Assembly: GCF_018881595.1 (NCBI RefSeq)
Contig: NZ_JACVQA010000010.1
Span: 1-64,000, forward strand
Length of the DNA stretch: 64,000 nt
Source of the DNA: Polynucleobacter sp. UK-Gri1-W3
GTDB lineage: Bacteria > Pseudomonadota > Gammaproteobacteria > Burkholderiales > Burkholderiaceae
Direction: 5' to 3'
The translations under genes were made by a program, and so were the position numbers. How positions within the stretch are numbered: the stretch's first letter is position 1; every line of letters begins with the position of its first letter. Below, one piece after another: positions 9,776 through 17,436 of the stretch. Below the pieces are notes generated by a model. The model was given only the letters and a program-made list of their open reading frames with translations, had not been told where the DNA came from and ran no database searches.

Positions 9776-9804
9776 TTGATTCAGGTATGGCTCAGCTATA
9801 CATT
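9776..9804 (+). promoter_or_regulatory. Candidate sigma-70 promoter of the malonate operon
   Basis: TTGATT (9776-9781) is 17 bp from TACATT (9799-9804). The -35 box lies 16 bp beyond the palindrome, a usual place for a LysR activator site (about -55 to -75). A CAACCC/GGGTTG hairpin (9811-9830) follows in the leader. Confidence 0.4.
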
Positions 9805-9849
9805 AGTACTCAACCCCACTCTTTGGGTTGAATTCTTTGAGAGATACAC

Positions 9850-11154
9850 ATGCTTGAAAAGCTAGCAAAAGCCCGTTACTTTTCCCGCGTTACCGGCGCG
9901 GTTAATCGACTCATTTCCGAGCGCGGCGAATCAAATGCCGTCAGCATGGCTAACGATGTGTTCCACAACTATCGCAAGCTCTCCAAAGATCAGCATTCTA
10001 AATTTTTTAATTTTCTATTTGAAAAGCTCAATCCTGATGCCGCTTCAGTCATGGCCGCCGCGCAAAATTTTTCAGCAGAAGCAAGCGCTCGCAACTACAT
10101 TAAATTACAGCGCGTGACTGAGCCACCGAGACAAGAATTGTTTCGTCGACTCAATCGCGCAACGAATGGAACTGCTGCGCTGGTAGGTATGCGCCGCGAT
10201 CTTTTGCAATTGCTTGAAAAGCAGCCTGAGTTAACTGCGGTTGATTTTGACTTGCGTCACCTCTTGTCGTCTTGGTTTAACCCAGGTTTTCTGAAGATGC
10301 ATCGGGTGGATTGGAAGTCACCTGCGGAGGTGTTAGAGAAGCTGATTCAGCATGAAGCTGTGCATGCAATTGATGGCTGGGATGACCTACGCCGCCGCTT
10401 GCAGCCTGATCGTAGATGCTTTGCGTTTTTTCATCCGCAGCTTCCAAATGAGCCTTTGATTTTCGTTGAAGTGGCACTTTTGCCAGAGATTCCAGCTGTG
10501 ATTACCCCCTTAGTGGATAAGAAGGCGGAGACGGTTCATCAAACTTCGCAATATAAAGTGGCCGCTTTTTATTCCATTAGTAACTGCGAGCCAGGTTTAC
10601 GTGGTGTTTCGATGGGTAACTTCCTCATTAAACGCGTTGCAGAACAATTGCATGCGGAGTTCCCAAGTCTTAAAACATTTGTAACCCTTTCGCCAATCCC
10701 AGGGTTCATTGACTGGGTCGCTGCTGGTGCAGATATTGGCGGTGAAAAGACGGGCACCCAGCTAAAGCCGGCAGTTCGCACGGCTCGCGAGCAATCCTTG
10801 GAAGCTCTTGGTCTGGCTAATCGCTCCTGGTCTGAACGCTTAAGTGCTGGCTGGCATCCAGATAATGCTACTGAAAAAGAAAAAGCCGCCTTGTTATGTC
10901 TCGCAAGTATTTACTTGGGCTTAGGTTCTGCTGGTCGTAACGGAAATCCAGTTGCCAAGTTTCACTTGGGCAACGGCGCTAAACTTCATCAAATTAACTG
11001 GGCCGGAGATCTTTCTCGCAAGGGCTTGAGACAGTCAGCATCTCTCATGGTTAATTATTTGTACGATCTTTCCTCTGTTGAGGAGAATCATGAGCGCTTT
11101 ACCCATGGGGAAATTGATTATTCACGTGCAGTTGGTCGATTAATGCAGGCCTAG
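9850..11154 (+). CDS. Malonyl-CoA decarboxylase
   Basis: The enzyme converts malonyl-CoA to acetyl-CoA and CO2, the second step of malonate use after MatB. The 434-residue protein has the N-terminal helical domain (to about 150) and the C-terminal acetyltransferase-like catalytic domain. Diagnostic segments are GVSMGNFLIKRV, TLSPIPGF and FHLGNGAKLHQINW, the last carrying the catalytic histidine of the family (PF05292). It is cytoplasmic and the first enzyme gene after the LysR operator. This is the single-subunit MatA-type enzyme, not the multi-subunit biotin-type Mdc system. Confidence 0.93.
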   Translation: MLEKLAKARYFSRVTGAVNRLISERGESNAVSMANDVFHNYRKLSKDQHSKFFNFLFEKLNPDAASVMAAAQNFSAEASARNYIKLQRVTEPPRQELFRRLNRATNGTAALVGMRRDLLQLLEKQPELTAVDFDLRHLLSSWFNPGFLKMHRVDWKSPAEVLEKLIQHEAVHAIDGWDDLRRRLQPDRRCFAFFHPQLPNEPLIFVEVALLPEIPAVITPLVDKKAETVHQTSQYKVAAFYSISNCEPGLRGVSMGNFLIKRVAEQLHAEFPSLKTFVTLSPIPGFIDWVAAGADIGGEKTGTQLKPAVRTAREQSLEALGLANRSWSERLSAGWHPDNATEKEKAALLCLASIYLGLGSAGRNGNPVAKFHLGNGAKLHQINWAGDLSRKGLRQSASLMVNYLYDLSSVEENHERFTHGEIDYSRAVGRLMQA

Positions 11155-11162
11155 AAATATAT

Positions 11163-11184
11163 TTTTAGAGGAAAGGCTCTAAAA
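11163..11184 (+). other. Intercistronic hairpin before the TRAP genes
   Basis: TTTTAGAG (11163-11170) and CTCTAAAA (11177-11184) form an 8-bp stem with a GAAAGG loop, just after the decarboxylase stop. No T tract follows. It may stabilise the upstream message or partly terminate, making the 131-bp gap a point of differential expression. Confidence 0.4.
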
Positions 11185-11285
11185 GCAGAATTCATAGATT
11201 ATTCGCTTTAGAGTATGTGGCAAGGAAGCAGACACTAAGATCTGACCGTATTATGCAGTCTATAAAACAATACTAGGAGAGCAAT

Positions 11286-12353
11286 ATGAGCAATAAATTG
11301 AAATCTGAATCTAATAAGCCAAATGCCTTGCGTCGCCAATTATTGGCGGGATCTGCAGCGTTGCCTTTAGCTGGCGTCGTCGGCTATAGCCCTGTATCAA
11401 ACGCTCAAGGTGCAACTAAAACCTTGAACATCTCACATCAGTTTCCTGGTGGAACTATTCAGTCAGGTGATTTCCGTGATCGCCTCTGCCGTAAATTTGC
11501 TGAATCTGTTGAAAAACGCACTAAAGGGGCTTTGAAGTTCCAAGTATACCCAGGTTCATCATTGATGAAAACCAATGCGCAATTCAGTGCAATGCGTAAA
11601 GGCGCTTTGGATATCTCATTATTCCCATTGCCATATGCAGGCGGCGAAGTGCCAGAGGTCAATATTGGTTTAATGCCAGCTTTGGTAACAAGTTATGAGC
11701 AGGCTGCTAAATGGAAGACTGCGGAAGTGGGCAAAATGCTCACCAAAACTTTAGAAGACAAAGGAATTGTTCTCTTAAGTTGGGTTTGGCAAGCCGGTGG
11801 TGTGGCAAGCAGAAGCAAGCCAATTGTTCTGCCTGAGGATGTTAAAGGGATGAAGATTCGTGGCGGTAGTCGTGAATTTGACCTCATGCTCAAGGCGGCT
11901 GGTGCCTCAGTAATCTCATTGCCTTCTAACGAAATCTACGCAGCAATGCAAACGGGTGCTATGGATGCTGCTTACACATCTTCTACAAGCTTTATGTCAT
12001 TCAAGCTGGAAGAGTTGGCAAAGGCATTTACTAGTGCACGTCAAAAATCCTATTGGTTCATGCTTGAGCCACTGATGATGTCTAAACAAATCTTTGATTC
12101 TTTACCAAAAGATCAACGTGACGCTCTGATGGCAGCAGGCGCTGAGATGGAGAAGTTTGGATTCGAAGCCGCAAGAGATGATGACAAAACCGCAGCCTTA
12201 GCATACGCAAGAGCCGGTAGCAAAGTCACCGACGTTGATGCAGCGATTGTGGACAAGTGGAAAGCGATTGCTCGTGATAGTGCTTGGAAAGACTACGCAG
12301 AGAAGAATGAGAGCTGCGCGGCATTGTTAAGAGCAGCAGAAAAAGTAACCTAA
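11286..12353 (+). CDS. TRAP transporter substrate-binding protein (DctP family), probable malonate binder
   Basis: This is the periplasmic solute-binding protein of a tripartite ATP-independent transporter. The 355-residue product has a twin-arginine signal (Arg16-Arg17, RRQLLAG, followed by a hydrophobic stretch to about 40), suggesting export by the Tat route. The DctP fold is seen from FPGGTIQSGDFRDRLCRKFAE onward, with the ligand-arginine region MKIRGGSREFDLMLKAAGA around residue 200. A good AGGAG ribosome site precedes the ATG. Position between the decarboxylase and the synthetase points to malonate or a related dicarboxylate as ligand. Confidence 0.9.
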   Translation: MSNKLKSESNKPNALRRQLLAGSAALPLAGVVGYSPVSNAQGATKTLNISHQFPGGTIQSGDFRDRLCRKFAESVEKRTKGALKFQVYPGSSLMKTNAQFSAMRKGALDISLFPLPYAGGEVPEVNIGLMPALVTSYEQAAKWKTAEVGKMLTKTLEDKGIVLLSWVWQAGGVASRSKPIVLPEDVKGMKIRGGSREFDLMLKAAGASVISLPSNEIYAAMQTGAMDAAYTSSTSFMSFKLEELAKAFTSARQKSYWFMLEPLMMSKQIFDSLPKDQRDALMAAGAEMEKFGFEAARDDDKTAALAYARAGSKVTDVDAAIVDKWKAIARDSAWKDYAEKNESCAALLRAAEKVT

Positions 12354-12356
12354 ATC

Positions 12357-12863
12357 ATGACTCAACTTTTACAAGCGACAGACCGCTTAATGTCTGGGAT
12401 CAATAAGCTGATGGTGCTGTTTGGATCATTGGCATTGGTAGCTGCTTCAGTCATCTTGAGCTACAGCGTTGCTTCAAGAGCATTTTTCGGAGCAACGACT
12501 GATTGGCAAGATGAGGCTGCAGTATTTTGCTTAGTAGGCGCCACATTTTTGTGTGGTGCTTATGTCCAGCAAATCCGTGGGCATGTAGGCATTTCAGCAG
12601 TGTCCACTATGTTGCCTAAAGCAATTAATCGTCTCAGAGTATTGATTATTGATCTTGCCTCTTGTGCTTTTTGTGCATTTTTTGCATGGAAGTCATGGAC
12701 TTTGTTTCATGAAGCGTGGGTGGATGGTCAAGTGACTTCATCTTCATGGGCTCCACCGTTGTGGATTCCATACATCATGATGTCTATCGGCATGACCTTG
12801 TTGGCGTTCCAGATTTTGCTCCAAGCGTTTGGAGATGTTGTTAATCCAGGCGAAGGGGAATAA
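12357..12863 (+). CDS. TRAP transporter small permease (DctQ family)
   Basis: This 168-residue protein has four predicted membrane helices and the DctQ pattern TDWQDEAAVFCLVGATFLCGAYVQQIRGHVGI in the centre. It is the small membrane subunit that pairs with the large permease encoded next. It starts 3 bp after the binding-protein stop, with no obvious ribosome site of its own, suggesting coupled translation. The large permease begins 2 bp after its stop. Confidence 0.92.
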   Translation: MTQLLQATDRLMSGINKLMVLFGSLALVAASVILSYSVASRAFFGATTDWQDEAAVFCLVGATFLCGAYVQQIRGHVGISAVSTMLPKAINRLRVLIIDLASCAFCAFFAWKSWTLFHEAWVDGQVTSSSWAPPLWIPYIMMSIGMTLLAFQILLQAFGDVVNPGEGE

Positions 12864-12865
12864 GC

Positions 12866-14224
12866 ATGTCAATCACAGTACTCGGATTATTGTTTGCAGC
12901 GGTCACGTTGCTGGTTATGTTTTCAGGGATGCCCATCTCTTTTGCGTTGGGCTCAGTAGCAGTTATATTTATGGTGTTCTTTATGCCTGCATCCTCATTG
13001 GATACAGTGACTCAGAACGTCTATGAAGAAATGGCGAGCATCACCTTGCTCTCGATCCCGTTATTTATCTTAAAAGGGGCAGCGATCGGACGTTCACGCG
13101 CCGGTCAAGATTTGTACGAAGCTCTGCACGTTTGGCTTGGTAAGGTTCCAGGCGGCTTAGGCGTTGCTAACGTTTTAGCTTGTGCACTGTTTGCTGCAAT
13201 GGCGGGATCTAGTCCTGCAACTTGCTCTGCAATTGGTAGCGCAGGTATTCCAGAGATGCGTAAGCGTGGTTATTCACCTGGATTAGCAGCAGGCATTATC
13301 GCTGCCGGTGGAACGCTTGGTATTTTGTTGCCACCTTCTATTACGATGATTTTGTACTCGGTTGCTGCAGAACAATCATTAGGACGTTTATTCCTTGCTG
13401 GTATTGGCCCTGGTCTGATGTTGGTATTGTTCTTTTCAATCTATACCGTGTATCGGTTCCGCAAAGAGTACAACCTAGCACTAGCGGCTGTTGAAGTTGG
13501 CGCTCCTAGTCACCCGATATTAGAACGCCACACATACACCATGCAGCAGAAGATGAGTTCTCTGCCTCGGGTATTGCCTTTCTTGGTTCTATTGATTGGT
13601 GTCATGATTGCGCTTTACGGCGGCTATGCAACACCTTCTGAAACTGCAGGCCTTGGCGCTATTTTGGCCTTCGCATTGATTGCTGGTATTTACAAAATGT
13701 GGCGTATCAAGGATTTATCTCCTTTGCTCAATGCCACCATTAAAGAATCCACAATGCTGATGTTCATTATTGGAATGTCTTTATTGTTTTCCAATGTAAT
13801 GAGTCATTTGCACCTGAGTCAGTCAGCTGCTCAAGCGATTGTTGACCTCGGCTTTGGACGTTGGGGATTATTGGCGGCTATTTTGGTTTTAGTGGTGATC
13901 TTGGGCTTCTTCTTGCCGCCAGTCTCCATTATTTTGATGACTGCGCCGATTTTCTTGCCACCATTAAGAGCGGCTGGATTCGATTTGGTTTGGTTTGGAG
14001 TGGTAATGACCATTGTGATGGAGACGGGTTTGATACATCCACCGGTAGGTCTCAATATCTTCGTAATCAAAAACATCGCACCGGATATTTCTTTAAATGA
14101 AATCATCTGGGGCGTATTCCCATTTGTGATCATCATGATTCTCTCTGTTGTATTGCTCTGTTTTGTGCCAGAGATTGCTACAGGCTTATCTGATTTGGTA
14201 ATGGGTGTGGCCAAGGTGCATTGA
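12866..14224 (+). CDS. TRAP transporter large permease (DctM family)
   Basis: This is the sodium-coupled channel subunit of the TRAP system, 452 residues with about twelve to thirteen hydrophobic helices. Characteristic segments include MAGSSPATCSAIGSAGIPEM and GTLGILLPPSITMILYS, which match the DctM re-entrant regions. Together with the two preceding genes it completes an importer. matB follows after 40 bp on the same strand. Confidence 0.94.
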   Translation: MSITVLGLLFAAVTLLVMFSGMPISFALGSVAVIFMVFFMPASSLDTVTQNVYEEMASITLLSIPLFILKGAAIGRSRAGQDLYEALHVWLGKVPGGLGVANVLACALFAAMAGSSPATCSAIGSAGIPEMRKRGYSPGLAAGIIAAGGTLGILLPPSITMILYSVAAEQSLGRLFLAGIGPGLMLVLFFSIYTVYRFRKEYNLALAAVEVGAPSHPILERHTYTMQQKMSSLPRVLPFLVLLIGVMIALYGGYATPSETAGLGAILAFALIAGIYKMWRIKDLSPLLNATIKESTMLMFIIGMSLLFSNVMSHLHLSQSAAQAIVDLGFGRWGLLAAILVLVVILGFFLPPVSIILMTAPIFLPPLRAAGFDLVWFGVVMTIVMETGLIHPPVGLNIFVIKNIAPDISLNEIIWGVFPFVIIMILSVVLLCFVPEIATGLSDLVMGVAKVH

Positions 14225-14264
14225 TTGCAGTATTGATAAAAATTTTAGTCTTATAGGAAATTTC

Positions 14265-15788
14265 ATGAATTTATATTCACTCTTGGAAAAAGGTTTTCCA
14301 AAAGATAAAAAAGCATGCGCTCTCGAGACGCACGACGGTCTTTATTACTCTTGGGGTGATCTTGAGGGGGCAACTGCAAAGCTTGCTAATTTACTGGCTA
14401 GCCTTAAGCTTCCAAAAGGGGCGAGGGTTGCTGTGCAGGTTGAAAAATCACCTGAGGCTCTTTTCCTTTATTTGGCTACGATTCGTGCAGGCTATGTGTA
14501 TTTGCCGCTGAATACCGCTTATCAGTCAGCCGAAATCCAGTACTTCCTAGAGAATGCTGAGCCAGCAGTGGTTGTTTGCAGCAGCAAGAATCTTTCCTGG
14601 GTATCCAAAGTAGCTTCTAAGGCCGGCACTAAGCATGTCCTTACCTTGGATGAGAACCGGACAGGCACTTTATTAGACCGCGCTGCAAACCTGAGTGATA
14701 AATTTAAGACCGTTCCAGCAAAAGACGATGATCTTGCAGCAATTCTGTACACCTCTGGTACAACAGGACGCAGCAAGGGCGCAATGTTGACTCATAAGAA
14801 TCTTGGCAGCAATGCTCAAGTGTTGCAAAAGTTCTGGGGCTGGAAAAAAGGTGATGTATTGCTGCACGCTTTGCCTATCTTCCACGTGCATGGATTGTTT
14901 GTGGCGGCGCATGGCGCATTGATTAATGGTAGCAAGATGATTTGGTTGCCGCGATTAGATACTGGTCAGCTGATTAAGCACATGCCACAGTCTACTGTGA
15001 TGATGGGTGTGCCGACATTCTATGTACGTCTATTGGCTGACAAAGGATTTACTAAAAAAGTAGCAAGCAATATGCGTCTATTTGTTTCCGGCTCAGCTCC
15101 TTTGCTGACAGAAACATTTAACACTTTCAAAGAAGTGATTGGCCAACCGATTCTTGAGCGTTATGGCATGAGTGAGACGGTAATGTTGGTTTCTAATCCT
15201 TACAAAGGCAAGCGCGTAGGTGGTTCAGTAGGTCTACCATTGCCTGGCGTTAAGGTGCGTGTAGTTGATGAAGATAATAAACCCTGCAAGGTAAATGAAA
15301 TTGGCAGTATTCAGGTTAAAGGCCCGAATATATTTGCAGGCTACTGGCGCATGCCTGAAAAGACCGCCGAAGAATTTACCAAAGACGGCTGGTTTAAAAC
15401 GGGTGACGTTGGTCGTTGGGGCGGCGATGCCAATGGTGGTAAGGCCCCTAAGGAATATTTATGCATCGTTGGCCGCAGTAAGGATTTAATTATTTCTGGT
15501 GGCTACAACGTTTATCCGAAAGAGATCGAAAGCTTTATCGATGATATGGCTGGCGTTGATGAGAGTGCCGTGATTGGTATTCCGCATCCTGATTTTGGCG
15601 AAGCAGTGATGGCAGTAGTTGTGCCTAAGGCTGGAGCAAAACTCAATGCAGAATCAATGATTGCTACTTTGAAAACCCAAATTGCAAACTTTAAAATTCC
15701 GAAGCGCGTAGAGATTGTTGCTGATTTACCTCGTAACGCTATGGGTAAGGTGCAAAAGAATATTTTGCGTCAGCAGTACACCGCTTAA
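14265..15788 (+). CDS. matB: Malonyl-CoA synthetase
   Basis: MatB activates malonate with CoA and ATP to malonyl-CoA. The product is 507 residues from the ATG at 14265, which has AGGA at 14255-14258. A frame open further upstream would overlap the permease gene and lacks support. Adenylate-forming motifs are present: YTSGTTGRSKGAMLTH (about 165-180), RYGMSE and KTGDVGRW, with the C-terminal lysine in PRNAMGKVQK. It completes a route malonate, malonyl-CoA, acetyl-CoA with the decarboxylase of this operon. Its stop directly abuts that of the convergent tauE-type gene. Confidence 0.92.
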   Translation: MNLYSLLEKGFPKDKKACALETHDGLYYSWGDLEGATAKLANLLASLKLPKGARVAVQVEKSPEALFLYLATIRAGYVYLPLNTAYQSAEIQYFLENAEPAVVVCSSKNLSWVSKVASKAGTKHVLTLDENRTGTLLDRAANLSDKFKTVPAKDDDLAAILYTSGTTGRSKGAMLTHKNLGSNAQVLQKFWGWKKGDVLLHALPIFHVHGLFVAAHGALINGSKMIWLPRLDTGQLIKHMPQSTVMMGVPTFYVRLLADKGFTKKVASNMRLFVSGSAPLLTETFNTFKEVIGQPILERYGMSETVMLVSNPYKGKRVGGSVGLPLPGVKVRVVDEDNKPCKVNEIGSIQVKGPNIFAGYWRMPEKTAEEFTKDGWFKTGDVGRWGGDANGGKAPKEYLCIVGRSKDLIISGGYNVYPKEIESFIDDMAGVDESAVIGIPHPDFGEAVMAVVVPKAGAKLNAESMIATLKTQIANFKIPKRVEIVADLPRNAMGKVQKNILRQQYTA

Positions 15789-16607
15789 TTAAAAACCAAA
15801 TGCCTTGCGGCTTTCATTAAACATGAAGGCTGCAAGGAAAAAGAGCATGATGCCAAAAACCCGTTTGAGTTGAGCAATATCGAGTTTTCTGGCCATCTTT
15901 GCACCTAAAGGTGCAGTAAAAATACTGACCGTCACAATGCACGCAACCGCTGGTAAATAAACAAAGCCCAGGGAGCCTGCTGGAAGATTGGGGTTGCCCC
16001 AGCTTCCATACATATAGCCAATCGTAGCTGCTGCTGCAATGGGAAAGCCTAAGCCTGATGAAGTAGCCATTGCTGTGTGGGGCTTAACGTTACACCAGAG
16101 CATGAATGGCACAGTAATAAATGCTCCGCCTGCGCCTACTAAGCTTGCAAGAGCTCCAGCAAAGGTGCCAAACGAAAATAATCCAAGCGTCCCAGGCAAG
16201 TCTCTGCCTGCCTTAGGCTTCTTATTCAGGAGCATTTGGATTGAGGAGTAAACAATGAAGACCGCAAAGAAGAGTGATAGCCAGGAAGTTTTTAATGCCT
16301 CAAATAATTCACTTCCACCAACCAGTCCGCCAAAAACCATTCCGGGACTTAAGGATGCAACCAGCCTCCAATCAATTGAGCTATGTTTGTGATGTGCCCA
16401 AATAGCAGAAGTTGTCGTAAATAAAATGGTGGCCATTCCGGTGGCAATTGCCATATGTACGATGACTTCTTGGTTAAATCCCAGATGATTAAAAACCAAG
16501 ATCATGAAGGGCACCAGAATCATGCCGCCACCAATGCCTAGTAGTCCAGCCAAGTAGCCAGAGATGGCGCCGCACAACATCAACATCAAGATATCGTTTA
16601 GTAACAT
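15789..16607 (-). CDS. TauE/SafE family sulfite/organic anion permease
   Basis: This 272-residue membrane protein has eight predicted helices in two homologous halves, each with the glycine-rich GLGIGGGMILVPF-like (residues about 22-34) and SLVGAGGAFITVPFML segments of the TauE/SafE (DUF81, PF01925) family. Members export sulfite, sulfoacetate or other organic anions. The substrate here is unknown. It lies downstream of the 6S RNA gene on the same strand and may share its transcript. Its GGGG ribosome site overlaps the 3' end of the 6S region. Confidence 0.88.
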   Translation of the reverse strand: MLLNDILMLMLCGAISGYLAGLLGIGGGMILVPFMILVFNHLGFNQEVIVHMAIATGMATILFTTTSAIWAHHKHSSIDWRLVASLSPGMVFGGLVGGSELFEALKTSWLSLFFAVFIVYSSIQMLLNKKPKAGRDLPGTLGLFSFGTFAGALASLVGAGGAFITVPFMLWCNVKPHTAMATSSGLGFPIAAAATIGYMYGSWGNPNLPAGSLGFVYLPAVACIVTVSIFTAPLGAKMARKLDIAQLKRVFGIMLFFLAAFMFNESRKAFGF

Positions 16608-16611
16608 GAAT

Positions 16612-16790
16612 TCCCCGCCTTAGCCGCTAGGCCGTCATCCTGAACCCTAAGGTTCAAGGTGGAACGGCTACTCTGCTTCGGGTGCATTAAGAGGTTCAGG
16701 GAGTAACCAAGTCTAAGTTGGCACTGTGAACTTGCAAAACGCTCACGCCCGCAAGGTAAAGATCGTTCCTGATGCTTGCGCATCGGTTCA
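16612..16790 (-). ncRNA. ssrS: 6S RNA
   Basis: The gap between zapA and the tauE-type gene on the minus strand matches 6S RNA. The 3' half contains CACCTTGAACC, an inverted GGTTCA, then GACGGCCTAGCGGC, closely parallel to E. coli 6S (CACCUUGAACC...GGUUCA...ACAGCCUGCGGCGGC). The 5' half carries the partner strand of a long, bulged hairpin. 6S RNA mimics an open promoter and sequesters housekeeping RNA polymerase in stationary phase. Location behind zapA is the usual one in proteobacteria. Exact ends are estimates; the 5' end may overlap the zapA stop. Confidence 0.85.
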
Positions 16791-17141
16791 AGGAACTATT
16801 GGCCTTGGCGAACCAGGCAGGGAAAGGGTTTGCATCAAAGCATCTACTTGATCTTCAAGAGCGCGAATTTCACCTTGTAGGCGAGTAACTTCATCCGAGC
16901 TCACGTTGGAGGAGGTGCTTTGTTGCGATTGATTTTTTTGTAAAGTAATAAGATCGCCAGCAATTTTGAGTGCCGCCATCATGCTGGCACGTTCAATACT
17001 GCGGTTACCGCCATTAATAGCCATTTGAATTTGTTCATCCACCAAGACACACGCCGCACGGAGAAGGGGCTCATGCTCGGCACTAGTTGCCAGAGTAATC
17101 TTTTGACCGGCAAGACTTACCTCAATGCGTTGTTGGCTCAT
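16788..17141 (-). CDS. zapA: Cell division protein ZapA
   Basis: ZapA binds FtsZ and stabilises the division ring. The product is 117 residues from the ATG at 17141; a frame open upstream to 17180 is ignored because ZapA proteins start at the SQQRIEVSLAGQKITL strand. The N-terminal beta-alpha domain (about 1-50) is followed by a long coiled coil (about 65-110). It overlaps the preceding small gene by 20 bp, so the two are co-translated. 6S RNA follows. Confidence 0.9.
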   Translation of the reverse strand: MSQQRIEVSLAGQKITLATSAEHEPLLRAACVLVDEQIQMAINGGNRSIERASMMAALKIAGDLITLQKNQSQQSTSSNVSSDEVTRLQGEIRALEDQVDALMQTLSLPGSPRPIVP

Positions 17142-17409
17142 TGTCATCCTCTGAATTATTTGGTGGAACGACTTCGCCAAGTAGATTTAGTTGGCGACCA
17201 TCACTTTGATCTGGCAAGCGACTCAAAATACGTTGAACACGTTTGTGAGCATCATCAATCTTGCCCTCAAGTTGCATATTATTTTGATTCAGTTTTTCTA
17301 CTGCTTCAGAGATTGCCTGAATTTTTTCAGCCACGCGATTAATGGATGCGCATAGCGCATCCATATTGAAGGCTGGGTTGCCGGAGGAAAGAGGTTGGTA
17401 CTCATTCAT
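17122..17409 (-). CDS. Small coiled-coil protein, ZapB/TIGR02449-like
   Basis: This 95-residue protein has a central heptad-rich helix (about 22-65: INRVAEKIQAISEAVEKLNQ...) and an acidic, low-complexity tail. Short coiled-coil genes directly before zapA are common in beta- and gammaproteobacteria and are grouped with ZapB-like proteins. A division role is inferred from the 20-bp overlap with zapA, not from a proven family match. The ATG at 17409 is the first in the frame and lies 27 bp behind the btuB stop. Confidence 0.7.
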   Translation of the reverse strand: MNEYQPLSSGNPAFNMDALCASINRVAEKIQAISEAVEKLNQNNMQLEGKIDDAHKRVQRILSRLPDQSDGRQLNLLGEVVPPNNSEDDNEPTTH

Positions 17410-17436
17410 ACTGGCATTGTAGTCCGAAAAAAGGGC

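Noticed and set aside
13831..14214. 127-residue reverse frame rich in threonine, lysine and isoleucine
   Set aside because: It lies wholly inside the TRAP large permease gene and is the antisense of a membrane protein; no start signals or family resemblance.
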